From positions 186,001 through 250,000 of the forward strand of contig CAXXJA010000001.1 in the NCBI GenBank assembly GCA_963678555.2: a DNA stretch of 64,000 bases, read 5' to 3'. The stretch is from SABI01 sp963678555 (GTDB lineage: Bacteria > Spirochaetota > Spirochaetia > Sphaerochaetales > Sphaerochaetaceae). Numbering within the stretch: position 1 is the first letter of the stretch; every line of letters begins with the position of its first letter. Both the position numbers and the translations under genes were made by a program. The notes under the pieces are model-generated. The model was given only the letters and a program-made list of their open reading frames with translations. It did no database searches and had not been told where the DNA came from. Below, piece after piece: positions 1 to 8,842 of the stretch.

Positions 1-731
1 CTGGTGACGAAGATTCCCTCGTGGCCGATGATGAACTCACTGTGTTCCATCGTCGATCGGTAGGCGCTCTGGTACGATTCATCATCGATATAGAAACGGT
101 CCACTCTGGAAGGATCGCTGTCCACGAAGCCTGTCACTCTTGCCTCGAACTGCGGTGTTCTGCTGCTTACCACGAGGAGTTTTCCCTCAGTCGTCGCAGC
201 CAGATGTTCATAGGCAAGCGCTCCTCCCTGAATATTATCTATGGTGATCGCCGGGGAAGCGGAGAGCTCATCTTTCGGGTCGGGGTTCACCAGAAGATAG
301 CTGCTGGTGTACCGGGTGATCTCCTCGATCACCTGTGCGGTGACCTCATACCCGAGGATGATCAGGGCATCAACCTTCTTCTCTCTCAGAAGGCGTGGGA
401 TCTCGCTCATCCTCTCACCGATCGTATCATATCCGTTGACAATCGCATCGAGGTTCTTCTCCCTCAATGCATTACGCATCGATTCAATCACCTCTGAGGT
501 ATGCTGGCTTCCTATCCGTCTGAGGTTCGAGTAGGGGTAGAGGATACCGACCGTGTTTCTGATGCCGGTGGCGAGAGAACGGGCACTTGCATCGATGACA
601 TACCCGAGTTCTTCGGCACGGGCCTGGATTACCTGTTTCGTCTTCTCGCTGATCAGAGGACTTCCGTTCAGTGCCCGTGACACAGTCGTGTGCGAGAAGC
701 CGGTCTGTTTCGCGATGTCCCGTATGTTCAC
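1..731 (-). CDS. LacI-family transcriptional regulator (3' end beyond window)
   Basis: About 243 codons are visible and the frame runs off the left edge. The GTG start (731-729) gives an N-terminus VNIRDIAKQTGFSHTTVSRA, the LacI helix-turn-helix, followed by the hinge and a periplasmic-binding-like core (GILYPYSN, ALIILGYEV, ITIDNIQGG). The start overlaps the stop of the upstream oxidoreductase by four bases (GTGA), so the two are translationally coupled. A DNA-binding repressor or activator responding to a sugar or sugar derivative is expected from the family; the ligand cannot be read. Two LacI-type operators upstream of the pair suggest autoregulation. Confidence 0.9.
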   Translation of the reverse strand, partial: MNIRDIAKQTGFSHTTVSRALNGSPLISEKTKQVIQARAEELGYVIDASARSLATGIRNTVGILYPYSNLRRIGSQHTSEVIESMRNALREKNLDAIVNGYDTIGERMSEIPRLLREKKVDALIILGYEVTAQVIEEITRYTSSYLLVNPDPKDELSASPAITIDNIQGGALAYEHLAATTEGKLLVVSSRTPQFEARVTGFVDSDPSRVDRFYIDDESYQSAYRSTMEHSEFIIGHEGIFVT

Positions 732-1984
732 AGAGCTATCCTCCGACCCTCTTCCTCTATCGAATCGACTGTTGCATGGATCATTCTCAGCGATTCAAGA
801 CCGTCCGAGGAATCTGCCACCGGATTGCGGTGAGAGAGGGTATGGAAGCTGCTGTGGATCTCCTTGAGAAGCTGGATATCAGCTCCGTAGTGGCTGCTGG
901 AGAAGTACTCTCCCTGCACTTCAAGGGTGTAGGATTCCTCCTTCTGATACCCGTCGAGTATTCTCATCACTCTCACCTGACCGGTCTCGCGTTCCACCAT
1001 GATTCTTCCTCTCGAGCCCACGAGCTCGAGGGTTTCCTGATCGTGGGCATGGGGACCGTAGATGGCCCAGAAGAGGGAGGCCTTCACTCCGTTGTCATAC
1101 TGATAGGTGGCGATCGCATGGTCGATGATGTCGGCACCGGGGTAGTAGACGCAGGTGTCCGCTGAATCGCGTATCGTCACGGCGTGTTTCCAGCTTTCCC
1201 TGCCGAGGACGTGTGTGCCCTCCTTGTCATCGTCTATCTGACACTTTCTGCGGTACGGGCAGGAGGCATCATCGCATTCGCTGCATCTGAAGGGTGCGTC
1301 CGTTCTCTGCGTGATGAATGAACTGCGTCCGCCCATGGCGACGACCGACTCGCACCGGCCGGGTTCATTCATCCAGTTGAACACGTCAACGAGGTGAGAG
1401 ACCTTGTCATTCAGTGCACCCCCCGAGAATGCCGACACCCGGTGCCACATCTGATAGTAGCGCATATAGGGGATGACCGAGTGGATCTGCATCATCTGGA
1501 GCTCGCCGATCTCACCGGAGCTCAGCAGTTCATGAGCCTTTTTCCAGGAACCTTCATACCGTCTGGTGAACCCCATGATCAGCGTATTGCCGGTTTCCTT
1601 CTCCTGAGCCAGTATTCTGTGTGCATCATCGAGGGTGACCGATATCGGTTTGTCAAGGTAGACGAACTTTCCCGAGGCAAGGGCATAGAGGGTCGGCTCC
1701 AGGTGGTTGTCGGTGTGTGTGGTGATAAGGACTGCATTGACCTGAGGATTATCTATGAGCGTACGATAGTCGGTGGTTCCGATGATCTCGTGTTCCCAGT
1801 CGAGCTGATGAACTTTCGCCTGAGAGGTCAGGTAATCAACAGCGTCTGTGATGCGCTGACTGTTGATATCACACACTGCAGAGATCTGCAGGTCGAGCTC
1901 CTGAGCCATTTCGATAATACGGGACCCCAGGACATAGCAGCCCCTCTCTCCGGCGCCCACGATACCTATCCGAATTGTTTCCAT
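728..1984 (-). CDS. Gfo/Idh/MocA-family oxidoreductase
   Basis: 418 aa. The N-terminus has an NAD(P)-binding Rossmann motif (GIVGAGERG), then the family's LITTHTDNHLEPTLYAL stretch and the E/D-K-P signature (YLDKPISVTLDDA). A cysteine cluster near residue 230 (CSECDDASCPYRRKC) recalls the Cys-rich insert of some family members. Such enzymes oxidise or reduce sugars, inositols or their derivatives in the cytoplasm; the substrate is not identifiable here. It is the first gene of a two-gene unit with the LacI-family regulator downstream, a usual arrangement for a carbohydrate catabolic locus. Confidence 0.88.
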   Translation of the reverse strand: METIRIGIVGAGERGCYVLGSRIIEMAQELDLQISAVCDINSQRITDAVDYLTSQAKVHQLDWEHEIIGTTDYRTLIDNPQVNAVLITTHTDNHLEPTLYALASGKFVYLDKPISVTLDDAHRILAQEKETGNTLIMGFTRRYEGSWKKAHELLSSGEIGELQMMQIHSVIPYMRYYQMWHRVSAFSGGALNDKVSHLVDVFNWMNEPGRCESVVAMGGRSSFITQRTDAPFRCSECDDASCPYRRKCQIDDDKEGTHVLGRESWKHAVTIRDSADTCVYYPGADIIDHAIATYQYDNGVKASLFWAIYGPHAHDQETLELVGSRGRIMVERETGQVRVMRILDGYQKEESYTLEVQGEYFSSSHYGADIQLLKEIHSSFHTLSHRNPVADSSDGLESLRMIHATVDSIEEEGRRIAL

Positions 1985-2001
1985 CTGTGCTCCCCTCTGT
2001 T

Positions 2002-2017
2002 ATGCAACCGGTAACAT
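2002..2017 (-). promoter_or_regulatory. LacI-type operator 1
   Basis: ATGCAACCGGTAACAT is an imperfect dyad around a central CG. It fits the LacI/GalR consensus TGNAANCGNTTNCA with one mismatch. It lies 18 bp upstream of the oxidoreductase start codon, where a bound repressor would block initiation. An identical 16-bp copy lies 55 bp further upstream. Confidence 0.7.
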
Positions 2018-2056
2018 TATTTTACCATAAAAACAGCTGATCAGAGACGTACCCTA

Positions 2057-2072
2057 ATGCAACCGGTAACAT
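2057..2072 (-). promoter_or_regulatory. LacI-type operator 2
   Basis: Second exact copy of ATGCAACCGGTAACAT. The 55-bp centre-to-centre distance is about five helical turns, so the two sites face the same side of the DNA and could be bridged by a tetramer. The A+T-rich stretch between them (2018-2056) is the likely promoter, but no clean -35/-10 pair was found. Confidence 0.68.
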
Positions 2073-2100
2073 CAGCATAGCACAGAAACCGGAGTTGTCA

Positions 2101-2132
2101 AGGGTAAAAAGATCAGGCCTCAGTTAGATCAC
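2101..2132. repeat. 32-bp direct repeat, left copy
   Basis: A 32-bp sequence beginning AGGGTAAAAAGATCAGGCCT recurs exactly at 4962-4993 in the same orientation. The two copies bracket the ISNCY-like transposase and its small ORFs. The interval 2133-2381 between this repeat and the first ORF is non-coding. Confidence 0.85.
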
Positions 2133-2381
2133 TAAACCGAATAAGAAAAATCCCAATCTTATCTCAAATGATTATTTCCTGTAGGAGAAAGAAGTGTGGT
2201 TTAATGAATAGATAAGTAAAAGGGAGTGAGAGGTTCTGAGGTGAAGGCTCTTTCCCTAAAGGAGAAGTGAAGAGGAAGTCCCTTTGTTGGTTGGACCCGG
2301 CAAAAACTCCCTCTCCACCAAAAACAGTATAGCAACAGTACCATCGAAGCGGATTCAATTCAAGAGACCAACCATCCATCC

Positions 2382-2957
2382 TTGAATACGGACAACGGCG
2401 GACTCGCATGCGGAAGATGCCTTGGTCCACTTGAGTATCGATTCAGGCGGGCGAGGATCAGAAAGTACACGAGTGAAGAAGGCCCGGCGGAGGAAACGAC
2501 AAGCGTCACCGTCGGCCGTTGTTCGAGAGAAGGCCGGTACAAGACGATCTATCCCCACGACGTTGTGCGTAATAAGCATTACAGCCTCAGTGAAATTCAA
2601 TCCGTGCTTGATGGTAGGAATGACTATTCCCTGGCGAGCGAACGGACGATGTACTACTGGAAGTCCTGGTTCAAAAACATGTTTGAGGCCGTAGTGGACT
2701 ATCTCTGGCAGGTCGTCAACCATATTATTTCACAGGAGACCATCTTTTCCGCTTTGCAGTCATTCCTCGAAAAACTCGATGGCGAATGGCTGAGATATAT
2801 TCTTGATCTATTTTCTGCCGGTATTAACAACCTTTGCATGTTCTTTGATCTCCTGACCATTACCATCATCTCAGAGTGCGGGAATCTGTGCAGAACCCAT
2901 AGAAATGGGAGTACAGAGACTGATGAGAGGGGGTGCATACCACTCCCGGGAGGTTAG
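2382..2957 (+). CDS. DUF6431-like protein associated with the ISNCY element
   Basis: 191 aa from a TTG start; the start is uncertain because no strong ribosome site is visible. It has an N-terminal CxxC (CGRC), a basic RFRRARIRKY stretch, a further Cys (GRCSREGRYKTIYP) and NKHYSLSEIQSVLDG. This resembles the zinc-ribbon layout of DUF6431 proteins that accompany DDE transposases in other bacteria. It ends six bases before the transposase start, so the two are probably co-transcribed. Likely a DNA-binding accessory or regulatory protein of the element; the family match is from memory and moderate. Confidence 0.5.
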   Translation: MNTDNGGLACGRCLGPLEYRFRRARIRKYTSEEGPAEETTSVTVGRCSREGRYKTIYPHDVVRNKHYSLSEIQSVLDGRNDYSLASERTMYYWKSWFKNMFEAVVDYLWQVVNHIISQETIFSALQSFLEKLDGEWLRYILDLFSAGINNLCMFFDLLTITIISECGNLCRTHRNGSTETDERGCIPLPGG

Positions 2958-2963
2958 GAGAAG

Positions 2964-4397
2964 ATGGAACTGAAGGAACTGAGACCCCATGAACTGGAAA
3001 AGTACAGCACAGCCAGGGAAGTTGTTGACCTGGGCTGTACCGACACGGCCATACGACGGGGCCGAACGAAGCTCGGATGTACCCGAAAGACACTCGTGAA
3101 GTACACGAAGTGGTATGAAAGCGGTGATGTGTCGCTGTTCAGTCACCGCAACAAAGGGCGCCAGCCTGCGACAAAAGTACCGCAGGAGACGAGGAAGACA
3201 GTTGAGAGGTTGTACAGGGAGAAGTACAGTAATGCGAGTTTCACCCATTTCATGGAGATCCTCAAAGAGGATCATGGCATCAGCCTCTCCGACGGAACGG
3301 TGCATGCAATCCTGAAACAGGCCTGTTTCGTCTCTCCCTGCTCCAAGAAAGCTACCAGGAGAAAGATGGAGAAACAACTCAGGATGACAGCCAGAAAGGA
3401 GCATCTGAGTAAAGCGGAAAGTGAGAGAGTCAATGCTGCTTTTGGAATGATTGATGGCGCCGATGCCCATCCTCGCAGACCTCGCAGTAAGTATTTCGGT
3501 GAACTCATCCAGATGGATGCAAGTGAGCTTGTCTGGGTAAAGGGGAAACGTAAGTGGCACCTGCATGTTGCTGTTGACGACGCGACCAGCGAGGTTGTCG
3601 GTGCATGGTTTGACACCCAGGAGACATTGAACGGCTACTACCATGTGCTGTTCATGATCCTCACGCGCTACGGCATCCCCTCCCGCTTCAAAACCGACCG
3701 GAGGACAGTCTTCGAGTACAGCCAGAGGGCTAAGCCTGATGAGGAGAAAGACACCTTCACCCAGTTCGCTGCAGCCTGCAGAGTACTGGGAATAGACATT
3801 CAGACAAGCTCAATACCTCAACACAAAGCAAGGGTTGAACGCATGAACAAAACGCTCCAGGGTAGAATCCCGGTGGAACTCACTCGTCACGGCATCACGA
3901 GCATCGAGGACGCGAACGCATTCCTGTGGGACTATCTGAACACCTTCAATGGACAGTTCTCCCTGAAAGATGAAAGAGATGAACAGACCAGCACCTTCCT
4001 GAAAGCTCCTTCAGAAGAGGAGCTCAACACCATCCTGGCAGTCATCTCTCAACGTACAGTCGATGCAGGGAACAGCATCAAATACCATAACGCCTACTAC
4101 CAGCCCTGGTCACTGGATCTTCCTGCCAAACACCCCAGACTCTTCCCCAAGGGAACGAAGGTCTTTGTCATCAGAACCTTCGATGACAGGCTGCTGGCAA
4201 GCATAAAAGAAGAGCTCTACATCCTCAAGGAGATACCGAAAAGAAGCTCCCACAGCAAAGAATTCGATCCTGAGCCGACCCCAAGACCGAGGCCGCAGGT
4301 AAAACCTGCTGTAGATCATCCATGGAGATCAAGTTACCTCACTCCACGAGTCCTGCAGACCCACATCGCCAATAAAAAGGAGGAATACCTATCATGA
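2964..4397 (+). CDS. ISNCY-like DDE transposase
   Basis: 477 aa. An N-terminal helix-turn-helix half (VVDLGCTDTAIRRGRTKLGC, then SHRNKGRQPATKVP) is followed by an integrase-core catalytic domain. The acidic triad is visible as D in IQMDASEL (about residue 184), D in FKTDRRTVF (about 246) and E in HKARVERMNKTLQGR (about 293). This layout is typical of ISNCY/ISDol1-type transposases. It moves the element by DNA cleavage and strand transfer. The ATG has only a weak upstream AGGAGAAG. The gene appears intact. Its stop overlaps the next ORF by four bases. Confidence 0.85.
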   Translation: MELKELRPHELEKYSTAREVVDLGCTDTAIRRGRTKLGCTRKTLVKYTKWYESGDVSLFSHRNKGRQPATKVPQETRKTVERLYREKYSNASFTHFMEILKEDHGISLSDGTVHAILKQACFVSPCSKKATRRKMEKQLRMTARKEHLSKAESERVNAAFGMIDGADAHPRRPRSKYFGELIQMDASELVWVKGKRKWHLHVAVDDATSEVVGAWFDTQETLNGYYHVLFMILTRYGIPSRFKTDRRTVFEYSQRAKPDEEKDTFTQFAAACRVLGIDIQTSSIPQHKARVERMNKTLQGRIPVELTRHGITSIEDANAFLWDYLNTFNGQFSLKDERDEQTSTFLKAPSEEELNTILAVISQRTVDAGNSIKYHNAYYQPWSLDLPAKHPRLFPKGTKVFVIRTFDDRLLASIKEELYILKEIPKRSSHSKEFDPEPTPRPRPQVKPAVDHPWRSSYLTPRVLQTHIANKKEEYLS

Positions 4398-4696
4398 GGA
4401 AGACCAAGACAGTACCAAAACCACCGGGACTCACGGCGAAGGAAAACCGTGATCTGGCCTTTCTGTTCTCTCTTATGGTCGACCAGCAGGATTGGCTGGT
4501 GAGGAACCTGCAGGAGATTGTGGCAGATAGTGATGGAGACATCATCTCCTCCTGGGTGCGACGCTACATCACAGACCACAGTGGACACCTGCGGGCCCTG
4601 CCGGACTCCGTGTGGGATGGGTGTCTTGCCGATTACCGGGACCAGCGAGACCAGCTCATCAGGAATTGGTGGATGGAGACAATGGGATGCGGGTGA
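4394..4696 (+). CDS. Small hypothetical protein of the ISNCY element
   Basis: 100 aa. It starts in an ATGA overlap with the transposase stop and has a good AGGAGG ribosome site (4379-4384). The protein is mostly helical with many Trp residues (DQQDWLV, SSWVRRY, DSVWDG, NWWMETMG) and no recognisable motif. The overlap argues for translational coupling to the transposase and a role in the element. Not a family I recognise. Confidence 0.6.
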   Translation: MRKTKTVPKPPGLTAKENRDLAFLFSLMVDQQDWLVRNLQEIVADSDGDIISSWVRRYITDHSGHLRALPDSVWDGCLADYRDQRDQLIRNWWMETMGCG

Positions 4697-4746
4697 TGGG
4701 CAGGGCTCTGCCCCGCCCTTACTTCCGGATTACTCTGAGGTGAGTT

Positions 4747-4932
4747 ATGAGAAACAAGTGGAAACCTGTTGATTTCGATAGGCTATGTGAAGACCAGGTT
4801 TTCTCCAGAGAGGAGTATGATCTTCTCTTGGAGAACCTGAGATACGAGCTCGAATACGCTTCAACAAACGTAGTTCGAGCTTGGGAGAAACAGCCAGTCA
4901 GAACACGCAATGCTCTGGAGAGACTGTTGTAG
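4747..4932 (+). CDS. Small hypothetical protein, probably element-associated
   Basis: 61 aa, ATG preceded by GAGGTGAGTT at 4737-4746, a usable ribosome site. The peptide is highly charged (CEDQVFSREEYDLLLENLRYELEYAS) and probably helical. It follows the 100-aa ORF by 50 bases and lies inside the 32-bp direct repeats. No family recognised. Confidence 0.5.
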   Translation: MRNKWKPVDFDRLCEDQVFSREEYDLLLENLRYELEYASTNVVRAWEKQPVRTRNALERLL

Positions 4933-4961
4933 GTAGGAGGAAAAAATCATTTACGGGCTAC

Positions 4962-4993
4962 AGGGTAAAAAGATCAGGCCTCAGTTAGATCAC
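4962..4993. repeat. 32-bp direct repeat, right copy
   Basis: Exact same-strand copy of 2101-2132, beginning 29 bases after the last small ORF. Together they delimit a unit of about 2.86 kb. The flanks outside the two copies are unrelated, so the match ends sharply at 32 bp. Confidence 0.85.
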
Positions 4994-5188
4994 ATCCGGT
5001 TCGTGCAAGGGTATGGATGAACATGGAAATGAATGATCTCAGAATGGGAGCAGGGAAGGTCAGTGGGGCCGTGCTCTCTTCTGATGATTGCAACTCATTA
5101 TATGGAATCAGTACAGAAACTAGCTAGCCGGTTGAAAAAGATTTTACTATATTGGGAGTACTTATTCATAATACCAGGAGATACCAGC

Positions 5189-6031
5189 ATGAAACGTTTT
5201 GTAACCCTAATCACGGCAGGACTGATTCTTCTTTCCTCTGTTCAGGCTTTTTCATTTGAACCGTTTTTTGAGTATGAGGCAGGAGCCATCTCCATTCTCT
5301 CTCACACCTATCAGAACGGAGTGAGTGCCTCCGATCCGGGCACGCTGTTCGACTTCAGGAACGAAGGTGGCCAGGATGTCCTGTATCCCTTCGAACGGTT
5401 TCAGATCGGAGCCCGCATAGATGACAGACACCGTCTCTGGTTCTCCTATCAGCCCCTTGAGCTGGTAACCAACGTGACCTTCAGGGAACCTGTGGAGGTG
5501 GGAGCGTATACCTTTGATGCAGACACTCCGATGAAGCTCACCTACTCGTTCCCCTTCTACCGGCTCAGCTACACCTATGACCTCCTGGGAGAGTATGAGA
5601 ACGCCTACCTCGGGCCGGGTCTTGTGTTGCAGATCCGAAACGCATCAATCCGTTTCGAATCGCTCACGGCAGGAGCAGATTCCCTATATGTCACACAGAA
5701 CGTAGGCCTTGTACCCGCTCTGGCTCTCTACTCCGAGTACCGTTTTCCCTTCGGTCTGATCCTCAGTGCGGACATTGCAGGCTCGTACGCTAATTCTGCC
5801 TTCTTCAACGGAGCTGACTATGAGTTCAGCGGGTCAATCCTTGATGCTTCCCTCCGCATGGCCTATCAGACCAGCGACAGGATGATGCTGTTCGGTAACC
5901 TGCGCTATTTCGGCGGGACAAGCGATGGAACCAGTGACGGGGATGATTCCTGGTCGGTGAGTGAGACCAACTACTCGCAGAACAACATTGCCTCGATCAC
6001 CGCATCGGTCGGAGCTCAGGTTACTTTCTAA
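5189..6031 (+). CDS. Exported beta-barrel-like outer membrane protein
   Basis: 280 aa from the ATG at 5189, chosen over an in-frame start at 5033 because it has AGGAG upstream (5176-5180) and begins with a signal peptide (MKRFVTLITAGLILLSSVQAFSF). The mature part is rich in alternating aromatic/polar strands (RLSYTYDL, YLGPGLVLQIRN, ALYSEYRFPFGLILS, MMLFGNLRYFGG), suggesting an outer-membrane barrel. Its convergent neighbour is the MerR gene. No specific family recognised; a structural or transport role at the cell surface is an inference. Confidence 0.7.
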   Translation: MKRFVTLITAGLILLSSVQAFSFEPFFEYEAGAISILSHTYQNGVSASDPGTLFDFRNEGGQDVLYPFERFQIGARIDDRHRLWFSYQPLELVTNVTFREPVEVGAYTFDADTPMKLTYSFPFYRLSYTYDLLGEYENAYLGPGLVLQIRNASIRFESLTAGADSLYVTQNVGLVPALALYSEYRFPFGLILSADIAGSYANSAFFNGADYEFSGSILDASLRMAYQTSDRMMLFGNLRYFGGTSDGTSDGDDSWSVSETNYSQNNIASITASVGAQVTF

Positions 6032-6113
6032 AGCATTGCTGTATCGGAGCGTTCTGCAATGATGGAGTGCACGTATTCTGACGTCCCCTTCGTGTCTCTG
6101 TGCAGGCGGAACA

Positions 6114-6875
6114 TCAACCATCAAGCAGCCGTATCTGTATCTCGGTAATGAACCGGGAACTGTCGCGTTCGACGAACTGATCGAGGATATTGAAGTTCAA
6201 TTCCCAGGGTGCGAGGTTACTACCTTCCGCTTCCCGGCGGATTCTCTCTATGGACGTGTGTATCGTCTCATAGGAACCCTCATGATACCCGCAGAGAAAC
6301 GATCCTGACGGAATGACTGACACCTCCTGAAGCGGCGGTTCTCCGGCGGCTGAGGGGTCGTACTCGAACAGATAGGCACCGAACCGTTTCCCACCTCCCT
6401 CATAGAAGACGAGGGTGGGATGGAAGTAGAAGGCATCAGACATGTACAGCGTCTCTTCCGTGCCGATGTGGATGTAGTAGCGGTCGGGGAAGGTCTTTAC
6501 TGAGGTGAGCTGAAGGCCGTTGACGGGAAGCTGCCTGTTGATGAACTCGAGCTTTCTCTGAATTGCAGAGTCGATGTCAATCAGTTCCTGCCATCTCTGA
6601 CGAAGGAGTACCGACTGTGACGTGAGCTGCTGCATTGTGTGAGTGAGTGTCCTGCTGTCCAGGTATTCCCGAATCTGTTTCAGCGAGTAGCCCAGTCGTT
6701 TCAGGTAGAGAATAGAAGCAAGATGGTAGATCTGATCGAACCGGTACAGGCGGTAGCCGGTCTTCCTGTCACGGTTTGAAGGAGTCAGGAGTCCGATTGA
6801 ATCGTAGTACCTGAGTGTCTGCACATTGATCGCGAACAGCTGTGCGAGATCTCCTACGGTGAAGAATGCTTTCAT
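6114..6875 (-). CDS. MerR-family regulator with C-terminal effector domain
   Basis: 253 aa. The N-terminal winged helix is classic MerR: FTVGDLAQLFAINVQTLRYYDSIGLLTPS, then GYRLYRFDQI and LKRLGYSLKQIREYL. A coiled-coil dimerisation helix follows, and a C-terminal region of about 130 aa is compatible with a GyrI-like small-molecule domain. It is the last gene of the minus-strand purine transporter operon, nine bases after the second permease. The operon promoter carries a MerR-style dyad between -35 and -10 (12863-12893), so this protein is the obvious candidate regulator, activating by DNA distortion on ligand binding. Confidence 0.88.
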   Translation of the reverse strand: MKAFFTVGDLAQLFAINVQTLRYYDSIGLLTPSNRDRKTGYRLYRFDQIYHLASILYLKRLGYSLKQIREYLDSRTLTHTMQQLTSQSVLLRQRWQELIDIDSAIQRKLEFINRQLPVNGLQLTSVKTFPDRYYIHIGTEETLYMSDAFYFHPTLVFYEGGGKRFGAYLFEYDPSAAGEPPLQEVSVIPSGSFLCGYHEGSYETIHTSIERIRREAEGSNLAPWELNFNILDQFVERDSSRFITEIQIRLLDG

Positions 6876-6884
6876 GAATCAAGA

Positions 6885-7823
6885 TTATCGCTTGTTCCGC
6901 TCGTAGGGAAGCCCAAGGGCGGCAGGATCGGTGTTCTTTGAGAAGGAAAAGAGGAGTACCAGGATCGTCACCACGTAGGGAAGCATGCTGAACGCCTGTG
7001 AGGGAATGGCTGAGCCGAGCGTCTGCAGACGTATCTGAAGCGCCTCAGCTGAACCGATCACGAGAGAGGCGAGAACCACCCCGAACGGATTCCTTCTTCC
7101 GAGAATAACGACCACCAGGGCTATATACCCCTTACCGAAGGTGAGGTTCTCCTGAAAGAAACCGAGTTTGACCATGGAAAGATATGCGCCTCCCAGTCCC
7201 CCCAGAGCACCGTTCGCGATAGCTGCGATGTACCGTGTAGCGTACACTCTGATGCCTGCTGTATCAGCGGCTCCCGGGTTCTCACCGACAGCATGGAGGA
7301 TGACTCCCCACTCGGTGCGGTAGAATATCACCATCAGAACAGTTGCCGTAATGATCAGTACATAGACGAACGGGTCCTGATTGAACAGCGCCTCACCGAG
7401 AACGGGGATCCTTGAGAGAACGGGGATTCTGAGTCGCGGGATAACCGCGATCGAGGGAATCGTCGTGATTTTGCCGAACTGCATGAGAAACAGAAAACTC
7501 GTCAGTCCGAGAAACAGAAAATTCAGTGCCAGGCCGGCTATTGTCTGGTCTGCTTTGCACCGGATACTCAGCAGGGCATGGATCGAACTCGCCGCTATTC
7601 CTCCGCCCATCCCTGCGAGTACCCCGAGGGGGATGCTGCCGCTCTGGAACACTGCCCAGAAACTGAAATAGGCGCCGCTGAGCATGATAGCTTCGAGTCC
7701 TATGTTGCTGATCCCGGCCCGCTCGCTTATCGATTCGCCCAGACCGGCCAGAGCGATCGGGGTCGCCATGCGCACGGTCGCAGCGAGAAACGTTGTTATA
7801 AGAATCATCAGGTGTGTATCCAT
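6885..7823 (-). CDS. ABC transporter permease, nucleoside type (BMP system), second permease
   Basis: 312 aa, highly hydrophobic with about eight to ten membrane segments. Family signatures include LAGLGESISERAGISNIGLEAIMLSGAY, GKGYIALVVVILGRRNPFG and a C-terminal MLPYVVTILVLL. It corresponds to NupQ/YufQ-type inner-membrane permeases that pair with a NupP-type partner for nucleoside import. It begins two bases after the stop of the other permease, so it is co-translated. The MerR regulator follows. Confidence 0.9.
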   Translation of the reverse strand: MDTHLMILITTFLAATVRMATPIALAGLGESISERAGISNIGLEAIMLSGAYFSFWAVFQSGSIPLGVLAGMGGGIAASSIHALLSIRCKADQTIAGLALNFLFLGLTSFLFLMQFGKITTIPSIAVIPRLRIPVLSRIPVLGEALFNQDPFVYVLIITATVLMVIFYRTEWGVILHAVGENPGAADTAGIRVYATRYIAAIANGALGGLGGAYLSMVKLGFFQENLTFGKGYIALVVVILGRRNPFGVVLASLVIGSAEALQIRLQTLGSAIPSQAFSMLPYVVTILVLLFSFSKNTDPAALGLPYERNKR

Positions 7824-7825
7824 TC

Positions 7826-8842
7826 CTACCGTTCCTTTCCCGACAGTTCACGCCGGGCCAGTATCATGATCACCAGCAGTCCCATGATGATATACGCGAT
7901 GGAGGTGGGCACTCCGCTTGCGCGCTGCATCGCCATTGATCCCACCTGCAGAGCTGCGATGCCGATTGCAGAGAGGACAATACCCATCGGGTGGTTCTTT
8001 CCAAGAAGGGAGACGACAATGGCAAGGTATCCGTAGGAGGGACTGATGCCTTCAAGGAGGCGGTGGTGAAGGCCGGCGATCTCTGAAACTCCGGCGATGC
8101 CTGAAAGGCCGCCGCTGATGAGTGCACTGAGGATGAGATGGGAAAAGACGGAAATTCCGCTGCACCTGCTTGCCCTCGGGTTCATCCCGACAGCCCGCAT
8201 GCAGAACCCTGCGGGTGTCCTGAACATGAGGATATAGACTGCCAGAGCGGCGACAAGTGCCAGGATGAACCCTGCATGGAGCCGGGTGGGTGCCATCAGC
8301 ATGGAAAGGAAGGTGGAGGAGGGCAGGGTCGGAGACATGGGGTAGGGGTAGGAGGGGTCTCTCAGTACCGTCCGGACCAGGATGCCCACCAGGTTGATCG
8401 CGATATAGTTGAGCATGATCGTGTTGATGATCTCGGAGAGACCGAACTTCGCTTTGAGAAGTCCGGGAAGAAGTGCCCAGAGGCCTCCGGCAATGAACCC
8501 TGCGAGCATGGCCAGCAGGATCATGAAGGGTGCTGGAATGGAAGGTGCGTACATCCCCAGTGCGGTGACCGCTATCGCTCCCAGATAGATCTGTCCCTCT
8601 GCTCCGATATTGATAAAGCCTGTCCTGAACCCGACAGAGACTCCGAGTGCCGCCAGGATCAGTGGTGTGGCCCTGACAAGGACCTCGCTGAAGGCATAGG
8701 AGGAACCGAGTATGCCGTTGAAGAAACTGGTCAGTGCCCGGGGAATGCTGCTGCCTACCATGGCGATGAGAAGGAGAGAAACGCCACCGACGGTGAGCGC
8801 CACGAACAGGAATGAAAGGGATGTTCTGAGCGTGCTTCTCAT
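7826..8842 (-). CDS. ABC transporter permease, nucleoside type (BMP system), first permease
   Basis: 338 aa, multi-spanning inner-membrane protein. Motifs RATPLILAALGVSVGFRTGFINIGAEGQIYLGA and GYLAIVVSLLGKNHPMGIVLSA match NupP/YufP-type BPD_transp_2 permeases. The ATG overlaps the ATPase stop by four bases, with AGGAGG inside the ATPase 3' end as ribosome site. It forms the translocation pore with the adjacent permease. Confidence 0.9.
   Translation of the reverse strand: MRSTLRTSLSFLFVALTVGGVSLLLIAMVGSSIPRALTSFFNGILGSSYAFSEVLVRATPLILAALGVSVGFRTGFINIGAEGQIYLGAIAVTALGMYAPSIPAPFMILLAMLAGFIAGGLWALLPGLLKAKFGLSEIINTIMLNYIAINLVGILVRTVLRDPSYPYPMSPTLPSSTFLSMLMAPTRLHAGFILALVAALAVYILMFRTPAGFCMRAVGMNPRASRCSGISVFSHLILSALISGGLSGIAGVSEIAGLHHRLLEGISPSYGYLAIVVSLLGKNHPMGIVLSAIGIAALQVGSMAMQRASGVPTSIAYIIMGLLVIMILARRELSGKER

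Noticed and set aside
5033..5188. Upstream extension of the outer-membrane-type protein
   Set aside because: The extension lacks a ribosome site and would bury the signal peptide; the ATG at 5189 has AGGAG.
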